From: Lachnospiraceae bacterium UBA7086
Lineage (GTDB): Bacteria; Bacillota; Clostridia; Lachnospirales; Lachnospiraceae
Length of the DNA: 47,474 nt
Assembly (NCBI GenBank): GCA_002492525.1
Contig: DKZA01000027.1
Location: 61,257-108,730, forward strand
Reading direction: 5' to 3'
Program-made: the position numbers and the translations under genes
Shown: piece by piece, positions 32,101 through 40,557 of the stretch
Position numbering within the stretch: the stretch's first letter is position 1
Layout of the letters: every line of letters begins with the position of its first letter
The notes under the pieces: generated by a model
What the model was told of the DNA's origin: nothing
Database searches by the model: none
What the model saw: the letters and a program-made list of their open reading frames with translations, nothing else

Positions 32101-32150
32101 TTGACTTTGGTACGAAATCGTACTATGATGCAATAAGTACGATTTCGTAC
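32101..32150 (+). promoter_or_regulatory. marR-MATE promoter with twin palindromic operators
   Basis: TTGACT (32101-32106), a 17-nt spacer and TATGAT (32124-32129) make the promoter. GTACGAAATCGTAC (32110-32123) fills the spacer, and GTACGATTTCGTAC (32137-32150) lies over the transcription start region. Each is a 14-bp palindrome with a 2-bp centre. Together they form a larger perfect inverted repeat of 16-bp arms, GGTACGAAATCGTACT and its complement, centred near 32130 (sites 27 bp apart). Binding would block polymerase at two points. Confidence 0.85.
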
Positions 32151-32187
32151 CAATAAATATGTATGCTGAGAAAGGAGCATGATAAAT

Positions 32188-32646
32188 ATGATTTCTGATG
32201 GGGTTCAGCGGTTTAATCACATGATTGGCGAAATAGAAGCAGTGTACCATGAAATTGCATGGAAACAGGGACTTTCGGACAGTGTTTTTGAAATCCTTTA
32301 TACGATCTGCAACTATGGAGACTGCTGTATGCTTAAGGATATCTGCCGCAACAGCGGACTGAGTAAACAGACCATCAATTCTGCCCTGCGTAAGCTGGAG
32401 AAAGAGGGTATGGTTTATTTAGAATTGGCTGATGCCAGACATAAAATGGTGTATCTGACAGAGGAGGGAAAATGTCTGGCCAAACGGACGGCGGGAACGG
32501 TGATTGCTGCCGAAAATGAAATATTGGCCTCCTGGAAGCAAGAAGATGTGGAGACATATCTTTCGCTGACAAGGCGGTATTTACTGGCATTTCAGGAAAA
32601 AGCAAGAAACCTGCCGGGCGCGTCGGAAGGGAGGCAGTCATGGTGA
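32188..32646 (+). CDS. MarR family transcriptional regulator
   Basis: The 152-residue protein has a winged-helix domain (I-L-Y-T-I-C-N-Y-G-D-C, L-K-D-I-C-R-N-S-G-L-S-K-Q-T-I-N-S-A-L-R-K-L-E, then the D-A-R-H-K-M-V-Y-L-T wing) between dimerisation helices. I choose ATG 32188 because AAAGGAG (32171-32177) lies 10 nt upstream; ATG 32179 would be too close. It very likely binds the twin palindromes in its own promoter and represses itself and the overlapping MATE exporter gene. Confidence 0.92.
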   Translation: MISDGVQRFNHMIGEIEAVYHEIAWKQGLSDSVFEILYTICNYGDCCMLKDICRNSGLSKQTINSALRKLEKEGMVYLELADARHKMVYLTEEGKCLAKRTAGTVIAAENEILASWKQEDVETYLSLTRRYLLAFQEKARNLPGASEGRQSW

Positions 32647-33968
32647 TACAATTATCAGATCATTTCAATTATTCCCGCCTGCTGCGCTATACGGCTCCTT
32701 CCATTATAATGATGGTATTTACGTCTATTTACGGCGTTGTGGACGGTTTTTTTGTATCGAACTTTGCAGGAAAAACGCCTTTTGCAGCGGTGAATTTTAT
32801 TTACCCTTTTCTGATGATCCTGGGCAGTGTGGGCTTTATGTTCGGTACAGGCGGCAGTGCGCTGATTGCCTTGACTTTCGGGATGGGAGATAAGAAAAAA
32901 GCCAATGAAGTATTTTCCCTGGTAGTCTATACGGCGGCGGTCTGCGGTCTGGTGCTTTCCCTGCTTGGCTTTCTGCTTGTCCGTCCGGTGGCTGTGCTGA
33001 TGGGAGCGGAAGGCCGGCTGTTACAGGATAGTGTCAGCTATGCCGGAATCTGTCTTCTTGCACTGCCTTTTTTTATTCTGCAATACGAGTTCCAGTGTCT
33101 GTTTGCAACGGCGGAAAAACCGAAATTTGGATTGTATGTGACGGTGGCATCTGGGGTTACCAACATTATTCTGGATGCTTTGTTTGTGGCGGTATTCCAT
33201 TGGGGGTTAGAAGGTGCGGCAGCGGCCACGGCGTTAAGCCAGCTGGTGGGCGGCGTAATTCCGCTTCTGTATTTCGGACGTAAAAATTCCAGTCTGCTGC
33301 AGCTGGTGAAGTGTAAGTTTGATGCACATGCCCTGTGGAAGACTTGTACCAATGGTTCCTCCGAGCTGATGAGTAATATCTCCATGTCATTTGTGAGCAT
33401 GCTCTATAACGTGCAGTTGATGAAATATGCGGGGGAAAACGGGATTGCCGCCTATGGCGTTCTGATGTATGTGAGCATGATTTTCCAGGCGGTCTTTATC
33501 GGCTATGCGGTTGGTGTTGCGCCGGTGGTCGGATATCATCATGGTGCCGATCATCATGAGGAATTAAAGGGACTGTTGCAAAGAAATATTTTGGTGATTG
33601 CGGTGTTTTCTGTGTTGATGTTTGTGGCCGGACAGTTATTGGGGAAGCCGCTTTCCCTGTTGTTTGTGGGATATGACAAAGAACTTTTGCAGATTACTGC
33701 CCATGCTTTTATGATATTTTCTTTTTCTTTTTTATTCTCGGGATTTGCGATAATGGGCTCTTCTTTTTTTTCGGCTCTAAACGACGGGCTGACATCGGCG
33801 CTGATTTCTTTTCTGCGGACATTGGTGTTCCAGTGTATGGCAGTGCTGATTTTCCCGCTTTTTTGGGAAATAGACGGCATATGGCTCTCCATTGTGGCGG
33901 CGGAAATCATGGCAGTCACAGTGACGGTGTTATTTTTGATCGGGAAGAGAAAACGATATCATTATTAA
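32640..33968 (+). CDS. MATE family efflux transporter
   Basis: The 442-residue protein has about twelve spans and MATE features: G-V-V-D-G-F-F-V-S-N-F-A-G near residues 27-39, F-M-F-G-T-G-G-S-A-L-I-A near 62-73, and G-V-A-P-V-V-G-Y-H-H-G-A near 290-301. It is distinct in sequence from the MATE gene at 7671. The start overlaps the marR stop by 7 nt, so the pair forms a regulator-exporter operon induced when MarR is released. The substrate is unknown. The N-terminal Y-T-A-P-S-I-I-M-M-V-F-T-S segment favours the NorM/DinF-like branch common in Clostridia. Confidence 0.93.
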   Translation: MVIQLSDHFNYSRLLRYTAPSIIMMVFTSIYGVVDGFFVSNFAGKTPFAAVNFIYPFLMILGSVGFMFGTGGSALIALTFGMGDKKKANEVFSLVVYTAAVCGLVLSLLGFLLVRPVAVLMGAEGRLLQDSVSYAGICLLALPFFILQYEFQCLFATAEKPKFGLYVTVASGVTNIILDALFVAVFHWGLEGAAAATALSQLVGGVIPLLYFGRKNSSLLQLVKCKFDAHALWKTCTNGSSELMSNISMSFVSMLYNVQLMKYAGENGIAAYGVLMYVSMIFQAVFIGYAVGVAPVVGYHHGADHHEELKGLLQRNILVIAVFSVLMFVAGQLLGKPLSLLFVGYDKELLQITAHAFMIFSFSFLFSGFAIMGSSFFSALNDGLTSALISFLRTLVFQCMAVLIFPLFWEIDGIWLSIVAAEIMAVTVTVLFLIGKRKRYHY

Positions 33969-33975
33969 TGATTTC

Positions 33976-34004
33976 TTTACAAAAAAGAATAAATGGGGTA
34001 GGAT
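33976..34004 (+). promoter_or_regulatory. Promoter upstream of the PilZ protein gene
   Basis: TTTACA (33976-33981), a 17-nt spacer and TAGGAT (33999-34004) predict a start near 34011. It lies just after the MATE gene and would favour the downstream ATG 34079 over GTG 34016. Confidence 0.5.
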
Positions 34005-34078
34005 AGAAAGGAAATGTGGAGACCGCTGAACAGATGGTTGGATACGCGGTGAGATTGCATAAGAGGATGGTATGGGAC

Positions 34079-34420
34079 ATGGAAGAAAGAAGAAAGAGCA
34101 GACGGTTGGAGCTGACTTCCAGATTACTGGTCAAGAGACTGGACCAGAACGGAGAGGCCGAAGAAGTCAATATTGATGTGATGGATGTATCCAAGAGCGG
34201 CGTTGGTTTTATCTGCGGAGAACCGCTTGATATTGGTTCTGTGTACGAGGTGTATCTGACAATCTGGACGAAGGAAGTATTACATGCATTTATAGAGGTT
34301 GTCCGTATGGAAAGAAGAGGGGATGGCGGCTTTTTTTACGGTGCCATTTTTATTGGGATGACAGAGACAGAGGCTGGCAGGATTGAGACCTACAGCACCA
34401 TAGCAACTATGAATGGATAG
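34079..34420 (+). CDS. PilZ domain protein
   Basis: This 113-residue single-domain protein opens MEERRKSRRLELTSRLLVKR, the R-x-x-x-R c-di-GMP-binding pattern of PilZ. The second pattern, D-V-S-K-S-G-V-G-F, follows near residues 39-47 (D/N-x-S-x-x-G). Both ligand motifs are therefore intact, and c-di-GMP binding is expected. ATG 34079 is chosen because AGAGGA lies about 11 nt upstream and the predicted transcript starts near 34011; GTG 34016 would add 21 residues of non-family sequence. Its target is unknown. A VanZ-like membrane protein gene follows after 15 nt. Confidence 0.82.
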   Translation: MEERRKSRRLELTSRLLVKRLDQNGEAEEVNIDVMDVSKSGVGFICGEPLDIGSVYEVYLTIWTKEVLHAFIEVVRMERRGDGGFFYGAIFIGMTETEAGRIETYSTIATMNG

Positions 34421-34435
34421 AGAGAAAGTATTGCA

Positions 34436-34930
34436 ATGAAGGGAAAGAAAAATAAAAATATCGGCCTGGAGATTGTTGTGATCACGGCCTCGTTTCTGGG
34501 GCTGTTGATGCTTTTGTATTTTGTAATGATCGTATCGTTTCAAAACGGGGCCGTTTCATCGGATATGACAAGCAGACTTGCCGGGCAGATTGCCCGGCGT
34601 ATTTTTACAAATCCTACCCAGGATCAGATTATGACAACGGCCTTGATGATACGTTATGGAGCGCATCTTTTGCTGTTTTTTGTAGTGGGACTGGTGACTA
34701 CTTTTGTCAGTATGGTGATATGCCGCAGATATTATCGAATCCTTGGGGTGATAGGCGCAGGTGCAGTGTGTTATCTTTTGGCTTATTATACTGAATATTA
34801 TAAACAGTTTGTGGAAGGCAGACATTTTAACCAGTCCGATGCGACGCTCAATTGGTATGGGAGCGTGGCGGGTATTCTATGTATGGTGGGTTCCTATTTT
34901 TTAAACCGGCTGCTAGTGAAGCTTACATGA
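34436..34930 (+). CDS. VanZ-like membrane protein
   Basis: The 164-residue protein has four spans (about residues 10-32, 77-99, 103-120 and 140-158). VanZ features are S-F-Q-N-G-A-V-S-S in the first loop, I-R-Y-G-A-H-L-L-L-F-F at the second span, and E-Y-Y-K-Q-F-V-E-G-R before the last span, where VanZ proteins have a D/E-x-x-Q-x-x-x-x-G-R segment. VanZ of enterococci gives low-level teicoplanin resistance; most relatives are uncharacterised. It is probably co-transcribed with the PilZ gene. It is convergent with tyrA, with 36 nt between stops. Confidence 0.75.
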   Translation: MKGKKNKNIGLEIVVITASFLGLLMLLYFVMIVSFQNGAVSSDMTSRLAGQIARRIFTNPTQDQIMTTALMIRYGAHLLLFFVVGLVTTFVSMVICRRYYRILGVIGAGAVCYLLAYYTEYYKQFVEGRHFNQSDATLNWYGSVAGILCMVGSYFLNRLLVKLT

Positions 34931-34966
34931 CAGGTGAAATCTTGTCCGGACTCCTCGTGGGAAAAT

Positions 34967-36064
34967 TCAGCGTGTATGAATCCGGTAATTATGTTCTGTC
35001 AGGATTCTGACGGCCGCTTTCTTGGCTTCCTTGTCATAAAACTCGATGCGCAGGGCGCCTTCCGCCAGTTCTCGGTTATGATTGATGCCGATATTCTTGA
35101 TGCTTACCTGGTGTTTGGCCAGAAGGGCAGCTAATGTGGCGATGGCGCCAGGTTTGTCCGCGATATCTACGGTGAGGACATATTCTGCCTTGATGGGTCC
35201 GTTGGAACTGTTGGTAAAGGAATCCCGGTAAGTACGTGCAGAATCGAAGAAACGGTAGAGCGCATCCCCATTCCGGTTGTCTATACAGGCAGACAGTTCA
35301 GTGAGATACTGTATGTATGCATTTAGCAGGCCGGAGATATTCTCCGTGTTGGTCATACAGATCTGCTGCCACATGGCAGGAGAGGAGGAAGCAATCCGGG
35401 TGATATCTTTAAAACCGCCTGCTGCGATCATTTTCATGATACCCTCTTCGGAATCGCAGCTTTTGATCAGATTGACTAAGGAAGCGGCAATCACATGGGG
35501 CAGATGGGAGATAGCGGCGGTTACATAGTCGTGTTGTTCATATGACAGTATCAGAGGAATGGCGCCGATGGAGGAGACTAAATCCTGGTAGGCCGTCACC
35601 TTTTCCCTGGGAACTGTCTCGGAAGGAGTCAGGATATAGTAAGCATTTTCCAATAAAGACGCCTTGGAATTCTGGTAACCGAACCGTTCGGAGCCGGCCA
35701 TGGGATGACCGCCGATGAACTGGGACTGTAGATGAAGCGCCTCAATCTGGCGGTGAATTCCGGTTTTGACACTTCCCACATCTGTGAGAATGGTGTCGGG
35801 GGAAAGATAAGGTCTTAAAGCGAGAAGATTTTCGTCATTGTGTGTAACCGGTGCACATAAGAATAAATAGTCACAGTCATGAAAGGAGTCATCAATAGCC
35901 GGGCAGATCTGATCGATGATCTGTTCTTTACAGGCCAGTTCCAGGGAGTTGGTATTGATATCATATGCGATCAGCCGGGACGTTGGGATACAGCTTTTGA
36001 CAGCTTTGGCGATAGAACCGCCGATCAGTCCCAGACCGATAAAACCACAGGTCAGAGTGCTCAT
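34967..36064 (-). CDS. tyrA: Prephenate dehydrogenase with C-terminal ACT domain
   Basis: The 365-residue protein has a Rossmann NAD-binding motif G-L-G-L-I-G-G-S near residues 10-17, the catalytic-domain G-G-H-P-M-A-G-S-E segment near 140, and a C-terminal ACT domain (about 292-362: Y-V-L-T-V-D-I-A-D-K-P-G-A-I-A-T-L). It oxidatively decarboxylates prephenate to 4-hydroxyphenylpyruvate in tyrosine synthesis; the ACT domain is the expected tyrosine feedback site. ATG 36064 has AAAGG 11 nt upstream. It is divergent from the EF-G-like gene. No other aromatic pathway gene is nearby. Confidence 0.95.
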   Translation of the reverse strand: MSTLTCGFIGLGLIGGSIAKAVKSCIPTSRLIAYDINTNSLELACKEQIIDQICPAIDDSFHDCDYLFLCAPVTHNDENLLALRPYLSPDTILTDVGSVKTGIHRQIEALHLQSQFIGGHPMAGSERFGYQNSKASLLENAYYILTPSETVPREKVTAYQDLVSSIGAIPLILSYEQHDYVTAAISHLPHVIAASLVNLIKSCDSEEGIMKMIAAGGFKDITRIASSSPAMWQQICMTNTENISGLLNAYIQYLTELSACIDNRNGDALYRFFDSARTYRDSFTNSSNGPIKAEYVLTVDIADKPGAIATLAALLAKHQVSIKNIGINHNRELAEGALRIEFYDKEAKKAAVRILTEHNYRIHTR

Positions 36065-36172
36065 TTGCGTATTTACCTTTCTTACAGTTTCCGGATAAAT
36101 CCGTTTCTACTATAGCATTTAAAAATGGGAAAAGCAAGGATTGCAAAACCAAAGCAAAATCCATAAATGTTA

Positions 36173-36201
36173 TTGAAATTGTTGATAAAATTTAGTAAAA
36201 T
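36173..36201 (+). promoter_or_regulatory. Promoter of the EF-G-like gene
   Basis: TTGAAA (36173-36178), a 17-nt spacer and TAAAAT (36196-36201) predict a start near 36208, about 80 nt before the ATG. GGAGG at 36273-36277 serves translation. Confidence 0.7.
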
Positions 36202-36288
36202 ATAAATGCAATTTGATTTTGCAGGCGGAGTAGTGTGATAAGTTTCCGCCGGTTATGACAGAATAACAGAATTGGAGGATTACAAGAC

Positions 36289-38382
36289 ATGAATGTTTAC
36301 ACAACGGATAAGATTCGTAATGTGGTTCTGCTGGGGCATGGGGGCTGCGGCAAGACCAGTCTGGTGGAGGCGATGGCTTACCTGTCCGGCATCACATCCA
36401 GAATGGGAAAGGTTGCTGACGGGAACACCGTAAGTGATTTTGGTAAGGAGGAACAGAAACGCCAGATATCCATTACCACTTCTGTTGTTCCCATCGAGTG
36501 GGAGGGCGTGAAGATCAACGTGTTAGACTCTCCCGGTTTCTTTGATTTTGTGGGCGAAGTAGAGGAAGCGGTCAGCGCTGCGGATGCGGCAGTCATCGTG
36601 GTATCTGGTAAAGCCGGTGTGGAAGTGGGCACGGAGAAGGCATGGGAGATTTGTGATAAGTACAAACTCCCCAGATTTGTGTTCGTGACAGATATGGATA
36701 TTGACAATGCATCTTTCAGACAGGTCGTAGAAAATATGACTGAGAAGTATGGTAAGAAGATGGCACCGTTCCATCTGCCCATTCGTGAGAACGAGAAGTT
36801 TGTGGGATATATCAATGTCATTACCGAACAGGCATACCGTTGGGAAGGCAAGGAAGTTGTGGAATGTGAAATGCCGGAGTACAGCAAGGCGAATCTGCAG
36901 CTGTGCCGTGATACATTGATGGAAGCGGTGGCAGAGACAAGCGAAGATCTGATGGAACGTTATTTTAATGGCGATACCTTCTCGGAAGCGGAAATCCGTG
37001 CGGCTCTTCGTACTAACGTGATGGACGGCAGTATCGTGCCTATGTCCATGGGTTCTAACGTACTCTGTCAGGGTATCTTTACACTGCTTGACGATATCGT
37101 TAAGTATATGCCAAGCCCGGAGAACAGAGAGCTGGCGGGGATTGATTTAAAGAGCAACGAGATATTCCAGGCAAATTATGATTTCTCGAAGCCTAAGTCT
37201 GCTTATATCTTTAAGACTATCGTGGATCCTTTTATCGGTAAATACTCTTTGATCAAGGTATGCTCCGGTGTAATCAAGAGTGATGACGTTATTTATAACG
37301 ATGAGAAGGAAGTGGAAGAGAAGATTAGCAAACTTTATGTGATGCAGGGAAATAAGCCTATCGAAGTCAAAGAACTTCATGCAGGCGATATCGGTGCGAT
37401 CGCGAAACTGACGGCGGCCAGAACCGGCAATACCCTTTCTACCAAAGCCAGAATCATCCGTTATGGCAAGACAGAGATTTCTACGCCTTATACATACAAA
37501 CGGTATCGGGCAAAGAATAAGGGAGATGTGGATAAAGTATCCCAGGCATTGCAGAAGATGAGACATGAGGATCAGACCTTGTGGGTTGTCAATGACGGGG
37601 AAAACAAGCAGACATTGCTGTACGGTATGGGAGACCTGCATCTGGAAGTGGTTGCCAGCCGCCTGTTAAATGAATACAAGGTAGAGATTGAACTGACAGA
37701 TCCGAAGATTGCTTATCGTGAGACCATCAAGAAGAAATCTGATGTGGAATACAAATATAAGAAACAGTCCGGCGGACATGGACAGTACGGCCATGTAAAG
37801 ATGCGTTTTGAGGCATCCGGAGATCTGGAAAGCGCTTATGTCTTTGAACAGGAAGTGGTCGGCGGTGCCGTACCGAAGAACTATTTCCCGGCGGTAGAGA
37901 AGGGATTGCAGGATTCCGTGACTGCAGGGCCTTTGGCAGCCTATCCGGTAGTGGGTGTGAAAGCGGTTCTTTATGACGGTTCCTATCATCCGGTAGACTC
38001 TTCCGAGATGGCCTTTAAGATGGCGACCATCCAGGCTTTCAAGAAAGGATTTATGGAGGCGGGACCGGTGCTTTTGGAGCCCATTGCCAACTTGCAGGTA
38101 ACTGTGCCAGATTCCTATACCGGAGACGTTATGGGTGATCTCAATAAGAGAAGAGGCCGTGTGCTGGGTATGAATCCGGCAGGCGATGGCAAGACTGTGG
38201 TAGAGGCGGATATCCCGATGGCCAGTCTGAACGGTTACTGCACCGATCTTCGTTCCATGACAGGCGGACGCGGTACATACAAATATGAGTTTGTAAGGTA
38301 TGAGCAGGCGCCCAGCGATGTACAGGAGAAGGAAGTGGCGGCCAGAGCGAAGGCAGTTGCAGAAGCAAATGCAGATGCATAG
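36289..38382 (+). CDS. EF-G-like translational GTPase (EF-G2 type)
   Basis: The 697-residue protein has the five-domain EF-G layout with an intact P-loop G-H-G-G-C-G-K-T-S (residues 16-24). G3 reads D-S-P-G-F (80-84), so phenylalanine replaces the catalytic histidine of D-T-P-G-H. G4 reads T-D-M-D (134-137) where canonical factors have N-K-x-D. Domain IV and V landmarks (K-Q-S-G-G-H-G-Q-Y-G-H-V, G-D-L-N-K-R-R-G-R-V-L-G-M) are retained. This places it among EF-G-like paralogues, not the main fusA. Its role is unsettled and may be recycling, stress or a special substrate. It is monocistronic with its own promoter and terminator. Confidence 0.9.
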   Translation: MNVYTTDKIRNVVLLGHGGCGKTSLVEAMAYLSGITSRMGKVADGNTVSDFGKEEQKRQISITTSVVPIEWEGVKINVLDSPGFFDFVGEVEEAVSAADAAVIVVSGKAGVEVGTEKAWEICDKYKLPRFVFVTDMDIDNASFRQVVENMTEKYGKKMAPFHLPIRENEKFVGYINVITEQAYRWEGKEVVECEMPEYSKANLQLCRDTLMEAVAETSEDLMERYFNGDTFSEAEIRAALRTNVMDGSIVPMSMGSNVLCQGIFTLLDDIVKYMPSPENRELAGIDLKSNEIFQANYDFSKPKSAYIFKTIVDPFIGKYSLIKVCSGVIKSDDVIYNDEKEVEEKISKLYVMQGNKPIEVKELHAGDIGAIAKLTAARTGNTLSTKARIIRYGKTEISTPYTYKRYRAKNKGDVDKVSQALQKMRHEDQTLWVVNDGENKQTLLYGMGDLHLEVVASRLLNEYKVEIELTDPKIAYRETIKKKSDVEYKYKKQSGGHGQYGHVKMRFEASGDLESAYVFEQEVVGGAVPKNYFPAVEKGLQDSVTAGPLAAYPVVGVKAVLYDGSYHPVDSSEMAFKMATIQAFKKGFMEAGPVLLEPIANLQVTVPDSYTGDVMGDLNKRRGRVLGMNPAGDGKTVVEADIPMASLNGYCTDLRSMTGGRGTYKYEFVRYEQAPSDVQEKEVAARAKAVAEANADA

Positions 38383-38389
38383 TGTGAGA

Positions 38390-38436
38390 AGAACTTCTAG
38401 CCACTCGCAGCAAGGGCTGCTTCGCGGAGAAGTTCT
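38390..38436. repeat. Hairpin-forming repeat after the EF-G-like gene
   Basis: AGAACTTCT (38390-38398) and AGAAGTTCT (38428-38436) are perfect inverted repeats enclosing GCAGC-AAGG-GCTGC. It precedes the true terminator and has no T run, so it resembles a palindromic interspersed repeat or an mRNA 3' stabilising structure. Confidence 0.55.
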
Positions 38437-38459
38437 AGGAGTTAGAGTGAAGTTGTGTA

Positions 38460-38487
38460 GGGAGGGGCTAAGTGCCTCTCCCTTTTT
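38460..38487 (+). terminator. Terminator of the EF-G-like gene
   Basis: GGGAGGGGC (38460-38468) pairs with GCCTCTCCC (38474-38482) with one G-U pair, followed by TTTTT. Confidence 0.9.
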
Positions 38488-38586
38488 ATGAAATAGCAGA
38501 AATTTTCTTTTCAACAGCTTCATGAAATGATAAGATAGGATAGAATAGAAACAGGGAAAAGATTGTTTGGCAAGGAGGATATTTTC

Positions 38587-40557
38587 ATGGCAATCAATGA
38601 TTACGCAGCAGCATTAAAACAGGGACGGCGCAGTTACCGGGCGGCGCTCGCTAAGGGAGAATATCCTTATCTTCCGGTATTGGATGAAATGATATCTTAT
38701 ACGGAAGTAGCATCCTTTGAGAATCTGGGAATTATGGATATTCCGTTATCTAAGATTGTAGGAACCAAGACTGTGGGAAGGTCTAATGCCTTTGCTAATA
38801 ATTTCATGCCGCTTCTCCCGGAGGAGTCGGAGTTTGGGAATAAATGGGCGGCTGTATACAATCATCAGATTAATGATGGAATTAACGACCCCATTATTGC
38901 ATTTGAATTTATGAATCAGTTTTATGTGCAGGAGGGCAATAAAAGGGTCAGTGTCATGAAGTATCTGAAAACTTACAGTCTTGCTGCAAGCGTTACCCGT
39001 GTGATACCCAAAAAATCAGAGGAAACCCGTCTGTATTATGAATTTCTGGATTTTTATGAAGTATCTCACAGCTATGACGTCTGCTTTTATAAAGAGGGAA
39101 GTTATCAGAAGCTTTTAAAATATATGGGCAAGAAGGAGGGGGAAGTCTTCAGCGATGACGACAGAATGAATCTACATTCCGCCTGTTATAATTTTGAACT
39201 TGCCTTCCATAAGGCCAATGGAGAAAAGCTGGATATCAATGTTTCTGATGCGTTTCTGATTTACGTGGGTATTTACGGTTATCAGAAAGTGGTATCCCAG
39301 ACGGAACAGGAGATGAGCCGCGCTCTTTTGAAAATGTGGACAGAGATTACGCTGGCAGATCAGGGCAGCCAGGTAGAACTGGTGCAGAATCCGGAGAATG
39401 TCAAAGCGACTCTGCTTAATAAATTGATTCCTCTGGGGATTCCGGATTCCCTGAAAATTGCATTTATTTATACAAAGACCACAGAAACTTCCAGTTGGGC
39501 ATATGCCCACGAATTAGGCCGGCTGTATTTGGAACAGGTATTTGCGGGTAAAATAGAAACGATGGCCTTTGAGAACGCGGATACGGAGGCGGAAGTGGAG
39601 AAGGCCATAGATCAGGCGGTGGAAACCGGCTGCGAATTGATTTTTACAACGGCGACACAGATGATAAATCAGAGCGTACGTTCCGCAATCCAGTATCCGA
39701 AAGTAAAAATATATAATTGTTCTATTATGATGTCCTATTCTTCTATCTGCACATACTATGCAAGAATGTATGAATCAAAGTTTTTGATGGGGGCTATTGC
39801 GGCAGCGCTGTCTCGGACAGACAGACTGGGGTATCTGGCGGATTATCCCATTTATGGTACGCTCGCCAATATCAATGCGTTTGCGTTAGGGGCTAAAATG
39901 ATCAATCCTTATGTGAAGATACATCTGGAGTGGACAAAAGTGAAAGAAAATGACGCCAGGGAAAGACTGAAGCAGGAGGGTATAGTGTTCGTGTCCGACA
40001 GTGATATGATCACGCCCAAGAACGCTTCCCGGGAATATGGGCTTTATGCCAAAAAAGAGGATGGAACGCTGGAGAATCTGGCGACTCCTATCTGGGACTG
40101 GGGGAAATTTTACGAGAGAATCATCAAAAATATATTCAGCGGCGGCAGTACAGAATCGGATGCGCAGAAAGGAAAAAAGGCGGTGAATTACTGGTGGGGA
40201 ATGTCGGCGGATGTGATTGATGTCATCTGTTCTAAGTCTATGCCAAGCGGTACGGCAGGGCTTATTGAGCTTTTGAAGTCTTCTATTCGCAGCGGAGCGT
40301 TCCAACCGTTTTGCGGGCCGATTTATTCTCAGAACGGCGTTTTACAGTGTGAGAAGGGCGAAAGCCTGGGTGCAGATGAGATCATCACCATGGACTGGCT
40401 TGCGGAGAATGTGATCGGAAGGATTCCTGAGGTGGATGAACTGACAGAGGAAGCTCAAAAGCTTGTAGAATTTCAGGGAATTAAAGTAGATGAATCTGGT
40501 ACGGAGAAAAATACGGTTAAAAATGGACAATCGGATGCTGCCGGAGGACAGGAATGA
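38587..40557 (+). CDS. Cytosolic BMP-family protein with ParB/sulfiredoxin-like N-terminal segment
   Basis: The 656-residue protein has no signal peptide (MAINDYAAALKQGRRSYR). Residues about 50-141 look like a ParB/Srx fold: I-P-L-S-K-I-V, then D-P-I-I-A-F-E-F-M-N-Q-F-Y-V, then Q-E-G-N-K-R-V-S-V-M-K-Y-L, which parallels the G-N/H-x-R-x-x-A-x-K box. A helical linker follows (about 145-290). Residues about 297-560 are a BMP-type substrate-binding fold like PnrA/Med, normally secreted for nucleoside uptake. ATG 38587 has AAGGAGG 8 nt upstream. It overlaps the metallophosphoesterase gene by 4 nt. I infer an intracellular nucleoside-like sensor; its activity is unknown. Confidence 0.8.
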   Translation: MAINDYAAALKQGRRSYRAALAKGEYPYLPVLDEMISYTEVASFENLGIMDIPLSKIVGTKTVGRSNAFANNFMPLLPEESEFGNKWAAVYNHQINDGINDPIIAFEFMNQFYVQEGNKRVSVMKYLKTYSLAASVTRVIPKKSEETRLYYEFLDFYEVSHSYDVCFYKEGSYQKLLKYMGKKEGEVFSDDDRMNLHSACYNFELAFHKANGEKLDINVSDAFLIYVGIYGYQKVVSQTEQEMSRALLKMWTEITLADQGSQVELVQNPENVKATLLNKLIPLGIPDSLKIAFIYTKTTETSSWAYAHELGRLYLEQVFAGKIETMAFENADTEAEVEKAIDQAVETGCELIFTTATQMINQSVRSAIQYPKVKIYNCSIMMSYSSICTYYARMYESKFLMGAIAAALSRTDRLGYLADYPIYGTLANINAFALGAKMINPYVKIHLEWTKVKENDARERLKQEGIVFVSDSDMITPKNASREYGLYAKKEDGTLENLATPIWDWGKFYERIIKNIFSGGSTESDAQKGKKAVNYWWGMSADVIDVICSKSMPSGTAGLIELLKSSIRSGAFQPFCGPIYSQNGVLQCEKGESLGADEIITMDWLAENVIGRIPEVDELTEEAQKLVEFQGIKVDESGTEKNTVKNGQSDAAGGQE

